Below, in pieces: positions 54,003-63,284 of a stretch of DNA of 64,000 bases (within the stretch, counting starts at the first letter, position 1; each line of letters opens with the position of its first letter). Source of the DNA: Collinsella aerofaciens (lineage in GTDB: Bacteria > Actinomycetota > Coriobacteriia > Coriobacteriales > Coriobacteriaceae); assembly GCF_963360655.1 (NCBI RefSeq), contig NZ_OY725712.1, forward strand, positions 992,001 to 1,056,000. The letters run 5' to 3'. The position numbers were made by a program, and so were the translations under genes. The notes below the pieces were generated by a model that had not been told where the DNA came from, did no database searches, and was given only the letters and a program-made list of their open reading frames with translations.

Positions 54003-56771
54003 ATGCTGATGCTCAAAACCGTCACGGTACTCGAAGCCATCTCCAAGCGCCGCCGCACGGCGCGCCCTGCCGCTCATACCGGCCTATCCAAGAACACCAT
54101 ATTCGCCGCCACCCATAGTGCCGAGGACGCCCTCGTACTGCTTGACGCCACGGCAAACGGCCTCACCGTCGAGCAGGCAACTGAGCGCCTGAACGCCGTC
54201 GGCCCCAACACCATCGAGGCAACGACCAAAACGCTCGCCCGCCGCATCGCCGACGCGTTCATCGATCCCTTCGCCGGCATCCTCGCCGCGCTCGCGCTGG
54301 TCTCGCTCTACATCGACGTGCTCGCCGTACCCGAGCCGCAGCGCGACCCCTCCACGGTCATCGTCATCGGCATCATGCTGCTGGTATCGGGCGGTATGAA
54401 GTTTATCCAGGAAGCCCGCAGCGGCAATGCGGCCGAGGCCCTCAAGGACCTGGTCTCCAACACTTGCACCGCCCTGCGCGACGGCGAGCGCATCGAGATC
54501 CCCTTCGACGAGCTCGTCCCCGGCGATGTAATCCGTCTCTCTGCCGGCGATATGGTGCCAGCAGACGCCCGCATCATCACCGCGCGCGACCTGTTTGTGA
54601 TCGAGTCCGCACTCACCGGCGAGAGCGAGGCCGTCGAGAAGACCACCGCCGTCACCGTCGTCGAGGGCGCCGACGGCTCCGCACTGCCACTCTCTGCCTG
54701 CAAGAACATCGTCTTTACCGGCACCTCCGTGCAAAACGGCGCCGCCATGGCGCTTGTCGTTGCCACCGGCTCGGACACCTACCTGGGCGGCATCGCCAAG
54801 ATGCTCAACGGGCGCGGCGAAAAAAGCGCGTTTGACCGCGGCGTCTCGAGCGTCTCCATGCTGCTGGTGCGCCTGATGCTCGTTATGGCGCCGGCCGTCT
54901 TTGCCATCAACGCCGCCACCAAGGGCAACGTCATCGACGCGCTGCTGTTCGCCACGAGCGTGGCCGTGGGCATCACGCCGCAGATGCTTCCCGTCATCGT
55001 GACCACGAGCCTGTCGCAGGGCGCCAAGGACCTCGCCCGTCGCCAGGTTATCGTCAAGGAGCTGCCGGCGATTCAAAACCTCGGAGCGATGGACGTCCTG
55101 TGCTGCGACAAGACCGGCACCCTCACCGAAGACCGCATCGTGCTCGAGCGCTACCTCAACACCGATGGCAACGAGGACGCGCGCGTGCTGCGCCATGCGT
55201 TTTTGAATAGCTTCTTCCAAACCGGCCTCAAAAACCTTATCGACCTGGCCGTAATCGACCGTGCCGATGTGACGCCCTCGACCGTCGTGCCCGATTCTAT
55301 GCTGGACCAGAGTCTGCGCGACCGCTATACCAAGGTCGACGAGGTTCCCTTCGATTTCTCGCGCCGTCGCCTGAGCGTAGTTGTCGCCGACGCCCAAGGC
55401 AAAACCCAGATGGTTACCAAGGGCGCTGCCGAGGAAATGCTCGAGATCTGCTCCTTTGTCGAGATCGATGGCATCGCTCAGCCGCTCACCGACGAGAAGC
55501 TCGCCCAGATTCGCAAGCAGGTCGCCGGACTTAACGCCGAGGGCCTACGCGTAATTGCCGTGGCGCAGAAGACCAATCCGCGCTGCGTGGGCGAGTTTGG
55601 CATCGCCGACGAGTGCGACATGGTGCTGATGGGCTTTTTGGCCTTCCTCGACCCGCCCAAAGCAAGTGCCGCGGGCGCCGTCGCCACCCTCGAGGCCAAG
55701 GGCGTGGCGGTCAAGGTCCTAACCGGCGACAACGACCGCGTCGCCGCCACCGTCTGCGAGCAGATTGGTATCGATGCGAGCAACGTCTTGCTCGGCTCCG
55801 AGATCGATGCGCTCGATGACGCCGAACTTGCCAAGCGCGCCGAGAAAACCCACCTCTTCGCCAAGCTCTCGCCGCTGCAGAAGGCGCGCCTGGTACGTGT
55901 CATGCGCGAGATGCTCGGCCACACCGTGGGCTTTATGGGCGACGGCATCAACGACGCCGCCGCCATGCGTGCGAGCGATTGCGGCATCTCGGTCGATTCG
56001 GCCGTCGATATTGCCAAGGAATCCGCCGATATCATCTTGCTTCAGAAGGACCTGGGCGTGCTCGAGCGCGGCATCATCGAAGGCCGCCGCACTTACGGCA
56101 ACCTGCTCAAGTACCTCAAGACCACGGTGAGCTCCAACTTTGGCAATGTGCTGTCCGTGACCGTCGCGAGCCTGTTCTTGCCGTTTTTGCCCATGAGCGC
56201 CCTGCAGCTGGTACTGCTGTCGCTGGTCTACGAGATCGTGTGCATCGCACTGCCGTGGGACACCGTCGATGACGCCTGGACTGCCCGCCCGCGTGCCTGG
56301 GACGCCGCATCCATCAAGGGCTTTATGCTCGAGCTGGGCCCCGTGAGCTCGCTGTTTGACATCGTGACCTTCGCCGCGCTCTTCTTTGTCGTGTGCCCCG
56401 CCGCCGTGGACGCAAGCTGGTCCGAGCTTGCCGCCGCGGGCGACGTCGCGGGTATGGCGACCTTTGCTGCGCTCTTCCAGAGCGGCTGGTTTGTCGAGTC
56501 CATGTGGTCGCAGACACTCGTGGTCCACATGTTGCGCTCCCCGCATCTGCCGAGCCCGCGCGACCACGCCGCGCCCGCATTGTGCGTTCTTACCGTGCTG
56601 GGCCTGGCGCTCGTCACCTGGCTGCCGGCAAGCCCCATCGCCGATGTGCTCGGCCTCATGCCGCTGCCCACGAGCTTTTTTGGGCTGCTCATTGGCATCG
56701 TTATCGCCTATATCGCGCTCACCCAGCTGGCAAAGTGCCGCTACATTGCCCGCCACGGCGAGCTGCTGTAG
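54003..56771 (+). CDS. mgtA: Magnesium-translocating P-type ATPase
   Basis: A 922-residue P3B-type ATPase; ATG 54003 follows AAGGAGG. N-terminal basic leader, then membrane helices, actuator motif ESALTGESEAVEKTT, phosphorylation site VLCCDKTGTLTEDRIVLERY, nucleotide domain KGAAEEMLEICSFVEIDGIA, hinge GFMGDGINDAAAMRASDCGI, and six C-terminal helices. TVSSNFGNVLSVTVASLFLP is characteristic of MgtA/MgtB. It imports Mg2+ at low external concentration. The upstream region holds a palindrome and short frames that may provide control. Confidence 0.95.
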   Translation: MLMLKTVTVLEAISKRRRTARPAAHTGLSKNTIFAATHSAEDALVLLDATANGLTVEQATERLNAVGPNTIEATTKTLARRIADAFIDPFAGILAALALVSLYIDVLAVPEPQRDPSTVIVIGIMLLVSGGMKFIQEARSGNAAEALKDLVSNTCTALRDGERIEIPFDELVPGDVIRLSAGDMVPADARIITARDLFVIESALTGESEAVEKTTAVTVVEGADGSALPLSACKNIVFTGTSVQNGAAMALVVATGSDTYLGGIAKMLNGRGEKSAFDRGVSSVSMLLVRLMLVMAPAVFAINAATKGNVIDALLFATSVAVGITPQMLPVIVTTSLSQGAKDLARRQVIVKELPAIQNLGAMDVLCCDKTGTLTEDRIVLERYLNTDGNEDARVLRHAFLNSFFQTGLKNLIDLAVIDRADVTPSTVVPDSMLDQSLRDRYTKVDEVPFDFSRRRLSVVVADAQGKTQMVTKGAAEEMLEICSFVEIDGIAQPLTDEKLAQIRKQVAGLNAEGLRVIAVAQKTNPRCVGEFGIADECDMVLMGFLAFLDPPKASAAGAVATLEAKGVAVKVLTGDNDRVAATVCEQIGIDASNVLLGSEIDALDDAELAKRAEKTHLFAKLSPLQKARLVRVMREMLGHTVGFMGDGINDAAAMRASDCGISVDSAVDIAKESADIILLQKDLGVLERGIIEGRRTYGNLLKYLKTTVSSNFGNVLSVTVASLFLPFLPMSALQLVLLSLVYEIVCIALPWDTVDDAWTARPRAWDAASIKGFMLELGPVSSLFDIVTFAALFFVVCPAAVDASWSELAAAGDVAGMATFAALFQSGWFVESMWSQTLVVHMLRSPHLPSPRDHAAPALCVLTVLGLALVTWLPASPIADVLGLMPLPTSFFGLLIGIVIAYIALTQLAKCRYIARHGELL

Positions 56772-56869
56772 CAAGTAGACGGAAAACACCCTGCCAGCTG
56801 CCGTTGCCACTACCACAGCTGCCAACGCCGCTGCCGCTGCCTCTGCCGCCGCCGCAGTCTATCCCCCCA

Positions 56870-56946
56870 GCAGTTGCGGTGAAATAGTCCCTAAATTAAA
56901 GCCCCGTGACTTTAATTTAGGGACTATTCCACCGCAACTTATTGGG
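56870..56946. repeat. Palindromic repeat, family A copy 3
   Basis: The stem is the longest of the family: GCAGTTGCGGTGAAATAGTC runs on to CTTTAATTTAGGG complementarity around CCCCGTGA. It lies between the convergent mgtA and LuxR-type genes and may terminate both. Confidence 0.85.
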
Positions 56947-56953
56947 AGGTTAG

Positions 56954-58498
56954 CTAGTCCTTGGGTGTCCAGGACCAGAAGAAGTTGATAAGGGCCACAC
57001 GCGAGGCGGTACCGGCCTTTTTGTTGATCGAGGAAATGTGGCGATAGAGCGTGGAGCGCGAAAGAAAGAGCGTTGTGGCGATGTCCTGAACGCTCTGGTT
57101 CGAAACGACCAAGACCTCAAGAATATCGCGCTCGCGCTCTGTAAGCCCAAAGGTGGCGACGAAGGCATCAAGGCGTTCATCGGACGTGAGCTCCGCTGCC
57201 TCCACGGGCTCGGGGTCGGAGCATGTGGGCGCAAGATCCCCACCAAGATCGTCGGTGGCAAGCGGCAGTCCGTCCCGCATCGCGGCATCATCGGCCCGTT
57301 GCCCCAACTGCCCCAGCAGCGTAATCGCAATGCCCACAAACATCACGAGCGCCGCACCGACCGCAGCCAGCACATTTTGACTCGAGATAATCGCCACTGC
57401 CGGCGCCGTCACGAACATCGAGCACACGTTGTTGACGACGCGACCCATGCACGGCCAAAAATATGACCAGCGCGCATAGAGCGAGACGGCGGCATATTTT
57501 GTGGTAAAGAACACCACGAAAAAGCCCAAGCCCAGATAAAAGATGATCGTGGCAGCAAGCTCGTTGCCGCCATTGCCATCGACGATGAGCACAAAGAACG
57601 AAAGCGTGGACAGTATGGCGGCACATGTCATGCCGATATTCATATACGAGCGGCCGTGCAGGTCAAATAGTGCGCCAGCGACCAACGAGCTCACGACAAG
57701 CAGCAGGCGCGGCCAATCGCCCAAATCGACGGCTCCGACAGCATGCAGGGTCGTGAAGCCCGCGTTGAGAGCGGCGAATACGCTGGAAAGATACGCCGTC
57801 GCCACGGTCAGGCGAACTACGGCGCGACGGAATGCCGCCTTTGCCTCGGGATCGTCATGCCACTTGGCGCCATATTCCAGAGCATCTACCGAAAGCCCGG
57901 CAGCACTGGGTTCAAAGTTGGGATCGGACTCGTCGCGCAGCTTGGCGCGTCGGGCACCGTGGAGCAACGCCACCTGCGCGATCGCACAGACGACCAGAAC
58001 AGCCTGCTGAGGAATGCCGACAGGCACCACCATGTGGTTGAGAACCTGCACCAGAACGCCCATGGCGTAAGAAAGTGCGGCGGCGCGCGCCAAGCAGGGC
58101 GTTCGCGCAAAGCGCCTCGCAAAATTTGCATGAGCAGTCGATCCGCAGTAGCCCAGCGCGCAGCACGCCACCAAACCGCCGGTAATTACCACCTCAACCT
58201 GAACCGCCATAATCAACAGCAGCAATGCCGCCACCAGCAAAACGCCCGTGACGTCACTCGTCGCGTCAATGGCATGGGGACGGCGATAGTACAGAATGGG
58301 ACGCACAAAAAAGCCAATCACGCTCGCGCCGATGACAAGGCTCTCATAAATAACGACCTCGTTCGGAGACACGAACTCGGCCATGCGCACATCAAAAAGA
58401 TACTCGCACGCCAAAAACGTGAAGAAGAACAGCACCAGGCATATAATCTCCCGAATGCCCCGACGCAAATATGCGGTTGTGTCTCCCATGCCCCTCAT
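56954..58498 (-). CDS. LuxR-type regulator with large N-terminal polytopic membrane domain
   Basis: A 514-residue protein from ATG 58498, seven bases after GGGGG. About twelve hydrophobic helices fill residues 1-~400 (ICLVLFFFTFLACEYLFDV, VTGVLLVAALLLLIMAVQVE). A LuxR/GerE helix-turn-helix closes it (FGLTERERDILEVLVVSNQS, VQDIATTLFLSRSTLYRHIS). This fusion is greatly expanded in Coriobacteriia, especially Eggerthellaceae, where members often control adjacent metabolic genes. What it senses is unknown. Convergent to mgtA. Confidence 0.88.
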   Translation of the reverse strand: MRGMGDTTAYLRRGIREIICLVLFFFTFLACEYLFDVRMAEFVSPNEVVIYESLVIGASVIGFFVRPILYYRRPHAIDATSDVTGVLLVAALLLLIMAVQVEVVITGGLVACCALGYCGSTAHANFARRFARTPCLARAAALSYAMGVLVQVLNHMVVPVGIPQQAVLVVCAIAQVALLHGARRAKLRDESDPNFEPSAAGLSVDALEYGAKWHDDPEAKAAFRRAVVRLTVATAYLSSVFAALNAGFTTLHAVGAVDLGDWPRLLLVVSSLVAGALFDLHGRSYMNIGMTCAAILSTLSFFVLIVDGNGGNELAATIIFYLGLGFFVVFFTTKYAAVSLYARWSYFWPCMGRVVNNVCSMFVTAPAVAIISSQNVLAAVGAALVMFVGIAITLLGQLGQRADDAAMRDGLPLATDDLGGDLAPTCSDPEPVEAAELTSDERLDAFVATFGLTERERDILEVLVVSNQSVQDIATTLFLSRSTLYRHISSINKKAGTASRVALINFFWSWTPKD

Positions 58499-58662
58499 GG
58501 TTAACCCCCAGCCGCTCAATTGTCTGGAAATCTATTTTAATAAAGAACCAGTCTCAATATCGAAGCCAGGCTTGAAATGCTGCAAATTTGACCCCAGCCG
58601 TTCACGTCACACCGCGGTTTTGAGCCTCATGGACCAGAAGGGGCACGCGCGGCCTCTAGCTC

Positions 58663-58799
58663 GGCAAGGAGTGTCTCCAACTGCCACTCATTTAAGTACG
58701 TCCCCAATGAGTGCCCAATGACTACCCGCGGCAAGGAGTGTCCCTATGTGTCGGATGAAAAATGGGCCATGTGTCCCAGTTGTGGAGACTCCTTGAGCC
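58663..58799. repeat. Composite repeat: 21-23-bp imperfect inverted repeat around a family D end hairpin
   Basis: GGCAAGGAGTGTCTCCAACTG (58663-58683) faces CAGTTGTGGAGACTCCTTGAG plus CC (58777-58799). Between them ACTCATT ... AATGAGT (58686-58712) resembles the terminal hairpin of family D, and GGCAAGGAGTGTCC recurs at ~58730. The gap 58499-58875 otherwise has no gene. Confidence 0.6.
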
Positions 58800-58875
58800 G
58801 TCTGGGTATCGCGAAGGATCGCGCACTCCCCCATCATCAAAAGTGACACACGCTACCAGTTGGTGGGAGGCAACC

Positions 58876-59613
58876 ATGGGCTTCTTTGACAAGATGTTCG
58901 AGAAGAAAGAGTGCGCGATTTGCGGTACCGAGCTGGGACTTCTAGGTAAGACAAAAATCAATGAAGGCTACCTGTGCAAAGAGTGCGCCGGCAAGCTCTC
59001 CCCCTACTTTCACGGCTATCGCTCCAGCACCGCGGACGACATCCGCGAGCAACTCGCCTACCGCGAGGCCAACGCCGAGCGCCTGGCCTCGTTCAACCCC
59101 ACGCGCACGCTTTCTGCCGGGCGCACCAATATTATGCTCGATGAGGACGCGGGCCTGTTGATCATCACTTCGCAGAGCCGCTGGCGCGACGCCAATCCCG
59201 ACATCATCGAGTTCTCGCAGGTACTCGGCTGCGATATGGATATCGACGAGCATCGCACCGAGATCTATCGCGAGACCAAGGACGGCGAGCGCGAGAGCTA
59301 CAATCCGCCGCGCTATGACCTGGATTACGACTTTAACCTGACCATTCACGTCAACACGCCGTACTTTACCGAGATCAACCTGCGCGTGAACGACTCCACC
59401 ATCGATCAGCGCGGCTCCATCGAATACCGCGAGGCCAAGCGCCAGGCAACCGAGGTCCGCGACGCGCTGGTGCAGCTGCGCCAGGAGACGCGCGATAGCG
59501 TCGTGGCCGCCAAGGCCCCCAAGACCGCGGTCACCTGCCCCTTCTGCGGAGCCACCACCATTCCCGATGCCAGCGGGCGCTGCGAATACTGCGGCGGCGC
59601 CATCGGCGCATAG
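58876..59613 (+). CDS. DUF4428-type zinc-binding protein with C-terminal zinc ribbon
   Basis: A 245-residue cytoplasmic protein from ATG 58876 behind GGGAGG. The N-terminus MGFFDKMFEKKECAICGTEL with CKECAGKLSPYFHGY is a DUF4428-like zinc finger; residues ~85-200 are a PH-like β-rich domain (GRTNIMLDEDAGLLIITSQS, DFNLTIHVNTPYFTEINLRV). A C-terminal zinc ribbon follows (VTCPFCGATTIPDASGRCEY then CGG). First of a three-gene zinc-ribbon/SPFH set with gaps of 24 and 48 bp. Function unknown. Confidence 0.82.
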   Translation: MGFFDKMFEKKECAICGTELGLLGKTKINEGYLCKECAGKLSPYFHGYRSSTADDIREQLAYREANAERLASFNPTRTLSAGRTNIMLDEDAGLLIITSQSRWRDANPDIIEFSQVLGCDMDIDEHRTEIYRETKDGERESYNPPRYDLDYDFNLTIHVNTPYFTEINLRVNDSTIDQRGSIEYREAKRQATEVRDALVQLRQETRDSVVAAKAPKTAVTCPFCGATTIPDASGRCEYCGGAIGA

Positions 59614-59637
59614 CCTCCGGCAGCGAAAGGACCGATC

Positions 59638-60960
59638 ATGGCCTTCGAGAGCGTCAACTATCAATGCCCCGCGTGTGGCGGCCCCCTTCACTTTGCCAGT
59701 GCCGAGCAAAAGCTCGTCTGCGACTACTGTGACTCGCGCTTTGAAGTCGAAGAAGTCGAGGCCCTCTATCGCGAGCGCCAGGACAAGGCCGACGCCAAAG
59801 CCGATGCGGCAGCCGCAACGCCCAAGCCCGTCGCCGACGACGCGGTGCAGGAGCTCGCCCAAAACGCCGGCTACATCTGCTCGTCGTGCGGCGCCGAGCT
59901 CGTGTCCGACGGCACCGTCGCCGTCACCACCTGCCCGTACTGCGGCAACTCCGCCGTGGCGCCCGGCCAGCTCTCGGGCGACTTCTCGCCCGACCTAGTA
60001 ATTCCGTTTAAGCTCGGGCGCGATGACGTCACGGCCGCACTCAAGGAACACTACAAGGGCAAGATCTTGCTGCCCAAGAGCTTTGTCACCGGCAACCACA
60101 TCGACGAGGTCCAAGGTGTCTACGTGCCGTTTTGGCTCTACGGCGCCCGCGTTGACGGCGAAGTGTACTTTGACGCGACCAACGAGACCGTGACCGAGGA
60201 ATCCGACCGCACCGTCACGACCACCGACCACTACGATGCCTATCGCAAGGGCAATATCTCGTTTAAGCGCGTGCCCGTCGACGGATCGTCCAAGATGCCC
60301 GACGGCCACATGGATGCCATCGAGCCGTTTGACTACGACGCGCTGCGCCCGTTCTCGGTCGCATATATGCCCGGCTACATCGCCAACCGTTACGACGAGG
60401 ACTGCGAGACCTGCAAGGCGCGCGCCGAACGCCGTATGGAAGAAAGCACAATCTCGGCCCTGCGCGAGACCGTCGTCGACGAATACGACGATGCCACGGT
60501 CGAAAGCAAGCAGCTCGACTACACCTGGGAAGACAGCGACTACGCCCTGTTCCCCGTCTGGATGCTCTCCACCTCGTGGAACGGCAAGAGCTACCTGTTT
60601 GCCATGAACGGCCAGACCGGCCGCTTGGTCGGCGAGCTCCCCTGCTCCAAGCCCAAGCTCGCCATCGCCTCGGTGCTGTTCTTTGTGATCGGATTTGTCC
60701 TCTCCCAGATCCTCTTCATGGGTGAGAACGCCTTCGATCCGGATTACCTCACCTTTGATATCGAGGGCATCCTCATCAACATCGTCGCGCCGCTGATCAT
60801 CGTGGTCATCGCAGACGTGCTGCTGGTGGGCCAGCTCAAGACGGCCAACGAGGCCACCCACGCCGATTGCTACTGTGGCGAGCTCGACCTGACCGAGAAG
60901 CACGACACCTTCAGCCACACCGAGACCACCGTTGTCATGAAGGACGACAAGGACGATTAA
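59638..60960 (+). CDS. Membrane protein with TFIIB-type zinc ribbons (YdjG-like)
   Basis: A 440-residue protein. Two zinc ribbons near the N-terminus: YQCPACGGPLHFASAEQKLV with CDYCDSRF, and YICSSCGAELVSDGTVAVTT with CPYCGNSA. A central soluble domain (LPKSFVTGNHIDEVQGVYVP) precedes two membrane helices (~residues 341-361 and ~378-400). It resembles B. subtilis YdjG, which forms a membrane complex with the SPFH protein YdjI. The next gene here encodes a YdjI-like protein, supporting a shared envelope role. Confidence 0.85.
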   Translation: MAFESVNYQCPACGGPLHFASAEQKLVCDYCDSRFEVEEVEALYRERQDKADAKADAAAATPKPVADDAVQELAQNAGYICSSCGAELVSDGTVAVTTCPYCGNSAVAPGQLSGDFSPDLVIPFKLGRDDVTAALKEHYKGKILLPKSFVTGNHIDEVQGVYVPFWLYGARVDGEVYFDATNETVTEESDRTVTTTDHYDAYRKGNISFKRVPVDGSSKMPDGHMDAIEPFDYDALRPFSVAYMPGYIANRYDEDCETCKARAERRMEESTISALRETVVDEYDDATVESKQLDYTWEDSDYALFPVWMLSTSWNGKSYLFAMNGQTGRLVGELPCSKPKLAIASVLFFVIGFVLSQILFMGENAFDPDYLTFDIEGILINIVAPLIIVVIADVLLVGQLKTANEATHADCYCGELDLTEKHDTFSHTETTVVMKDDKDD

Positions 60961-61008
60961 CCATCCTGACCAATACCACCCGGCCTTTGACGAGAAAGGA
61001 AGATCACC

Positions 61009-62250
61009 ATGGGACTCTTGAAAGCTGGATTGGGTGCTGCCGGCGGCGTCATGGCCGACCAGTGGAAGGAATTTATCTACTGCGAATCGATGCCCGCTGA
61101 CGTCTTGGCCTGCAAGGGCAGCAAGCGCACCGGCGGCCGCAGCTCCAACACGCGCGGCGAGGACAACGTCATCTCCAACGGCTCGGTCATCGCCGTCAAC
61201 GACGGCCAGGGCATGCTCGTGGTGCAAAACGGCAAGATCATCGAAGTCGCGCTGGAGCCCGGTGAGTTAGTCTTTGACACCGGCAGCGAGCCGAGCGTCT
61301 TTAGCGGCAACCTGGGCGATTCCATCAAGGAGACCTTCGCCAATATCGGCAGCCGCTTTACCTTTGGCGGCGACGCGGGCAAGGACCAGCGTGTCTACTT
61401 CATCAACACCAAGGAGATCATCGGCAACAAGTACGGCACCGCCTCGCCCGTGCCCTTCCGCGTGGTCGATAACAACATTGGCCTGGACGTCGACATCTCC
61501 GTGCGCTGCAACGGCGAGTATTCGTACCGCATCACCAACCCGCTGCTGTTCTACACCAACGTATGCGGCAACGTGACCGATAGCTACACGCGCGACAAGA
61601 TCGACAGCCAGCTTAAGTCCGAGCTGCTCACCGCCCTGCAGCCCGCCTTTGCCAAAATCTCGGAGATGGGCATCCGCTACAGCGCCATCCCCGGCCACAC
61701 CACCGAGCTCGCCCGCGCGCTCAACGAGGTCCTCTCTGCCGACTGGCGTGACCTGCGCGGCGTTGAGATCGTAAGCTTTGGCGTCAACTCCATCGCCGCC
61801 TCGCAAGAAGACGAGCAGATGATCAAGGACCTGCAGAAAGCCGCGGTCATGCGCGATCCCACCATGGCGGCAGCCAACATCGCCAGCGCCCAGAGCGATG
61901 CGATGCGCGCGGCAGCCGCCAACCCCAACGGCGCGATGGCAGGCTTTATGGGCATGGGCATGGCAGGTGGCATGGGCGGCATGAACGCCAGCCAGCTGTT
62001 CGCCGCCGGCCAGGCACAGCAGCAGGCCGCCCCGCAGCCGGCTCCGGCTCCCGCCCCCGCACCGGCTCCCGCCGCCGCACCTGCGGCCGGCACGTGGACT
62101 TGCAGCTGCGGCGCCACCAACACCGGCAAGTTCTGCTCCGAGTGCGGCAGTCCCGCACCCGCCCCGGCACCGGCAAAGTGGTTCTGCCCCAACTGCGGCA
62201 GCGAAAACGGCGGCAAGTTCTGCAGCAACTGCGGAACGCCCCGGCCCTAG
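61009..62250 (+). CDS. SPFH/Band-7 domain protein with C-terminal zinc ribbons (YdjI-like)
   Basis: A 413-residue protein. It starts like YdjI/virion-core-type SPFH proteins (MGLLKAGLGAAGGVMADQWK, EFIYCESMPADVLACKG), continues with an SPFH core (residues ~40-280: VVQNGKIIEVALEPGELVFD, RVYFINTKEIIGNKYGT), a Met/Gly-rich hinge, a Pro-Ala linker, and two zinc ribbons (WTCSCGATNTGKFCSECGSP; WFCPNCGSENGGKFCSNCGT). SPFH proteins form membrane-associated assemblies. In Bacillus YdjI helps recruit PspA to the membrane; no PspA gene is in this window. Confidence 0.9.
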   Translation: MGLLKAGLGAAGGVMADQWKEFIYCESMPADVLACKGSKRTGGRSSNTRGEDNVISNGSVIAVNDGQGMLVVQNGKIIEVALEPGELVFDTGSEPSVFSGNLGDSIKETFANIGSRFTFGGDAGKDQRVYFINTKEIIGNKYGTASPVPFRVVDNNIGLDVDISVRCNGEYSYRITNPLLFYTNVCGNVTDSYTRDKIDSQLKSELLTALQPAFAKISEMGIRYSAIPGHTTELARALNEVLSADWRDLRGVEIVSFGVNSIAASQEDEQMIKDLQKAAVMRDPTMAAANIASAQSDAMRAAAANPNGAMAGFMGMGMAGGMGGMNASQLFAAGQAQQQAAPQPAPAPAPAPAPAAAPAAGTWTCSCGATNTGKFCSECGSPAPAPAPAKWFCPNCGSENGGKFCSNCGTPRP

Positions 62251-62330
62251 CCCCTCTATCTGGTAATTGGCGGGGGATCCGCCACCCCCGCATTTGCTTC
62301 TATGGGTTTCGTTCGATGAAGGAGGACACC

Positions 62331-63173
62331 ATGAAGACAACGTTCAAAAAGCCCGTACTCGCATTTCTGACATGCGTCCTGGCGCTCGCCTTTGCCCTGA
62401 CGGGCTGCAGCGGCGGCGGCAAGGACCCCAAGGCCAACTTCGTCGGCAGCTGGCAGTACTCGGGTGGAACCTTGGATGGCGAAGAGCTCACCGATGAGTA
62501 CATGGATATGCTCAAGGAGTGGGGCCTCAACTGCGTCCTGATCCTCGACGAGGACGGCACAGGCGTCCTCGATATGTTCCTTGAGGTCGCCGACCTGAAA
62601 TGGGAAGCCAAGGACGCCACCACCGTAACGATCACCGCCGAAGATGAGTCGCACGACCTGAAGCTCAAGGACGACAAGCTCGTCCTTGAGGTGGAAGGCG
62701 ACAAGCTTATCTTCACCAAGTCCGACAAGGATCTGTCCGGCACGGTGAAGAAGGATCGCGAGGCGGCCGAGAAGGAAGAAGAGGTCGATGAGGCCGTCGA
62801 AGACGACGACGTCCAGAGTGTCGAAATCTCCCCCGCCGTCACCGTCGCCGATGACGATCTGTGCACCATCACCATCACCGAGAAATTCAAGGACGACTGG
62901 GGCGACATCGGCTTTGTCGTCAACATCACCAACAAGAGCGACAAGGACCTGACCTTCTACGCTCCTTCCGGCAAGACCAACGTCAACGGCACTATGAAGG
63001 AACCCTGGTTCTCGGCTAACCTGATGCCCGGCACCAGCGCCACCGAGGAATTCACGTTCTCGAGCGGCGAGCTTGACAGCCTTGACGACCTGGTCAATAC
63101 GACCATCGGCATCGACGCCTACCTGACCGATTCCTACGAGGACGTCGCCTCTTACAGCGCAACCATCGCGTAA
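62331..63173 (+). CDS. Lipoprotein, unknown function
   Basis: A 280-residue exported protein from ATG 62331, behind GGAGG. Signal and lipobox: FLTCVLALAFALTGCSGGGK (Cys ~26). A lipocalin-like or DUF-type β domain follows (NFVGSWQYSGGTLDGEELTD, VLILDEDGTGVLDMF), then a highly acidic linker (KEEEVDEAVEDDDV), then an Ig-like domain (DIGFVVNITNKSDKDLTFYA). It follows the SPFH gene by 80 bp and may belong to the same envelope module. Confidence 0.85.
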   Translation: MKTTFKKPVLAFLTCVLALAFALTGCSGGGKDPKANFVGSWQYSGGTLDGEELTDEYMDMLKEWGLNCVLILDEDGTGVLDMFLEVADLKWEAKDATTVTITAEDESHDLKLKDDKLVLEVEGDKLIFTKSDKDLSGTVKKDREAAEKEEEVDEAVEDDDVQSVEISPAVTVADDDLCTITITEKFKDDWGDIGFVVNITNKSDKDLTFYAPSGKTNVNGTMKEPWFSANLMPGTSATEEFTFSSGELDSLDDLVNTTIGIDAYLTDSYEDVASYSATIA

Positions 63174-63224
63174 CGGCAGACACCGATAGCCGCGGATTGG
63201 CGGACACATCCGCGCACTTGCCAG

Positions 63225-63264
63225 GCGGGGCCGCAGGAAATGATCCCGCGGCCCCGTCGTTTTT
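63225..63264 (+). terminator. Terminator after the lipoprotein gene
   Basis: GCGGGGCCGC pairs with GCGGCCCCG, with imperfect extension, followed by TCGTTTTT. Confidence 0.8.
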
Positions 63265-63284
63265 ATGCCGATGCGTAACGAGCG

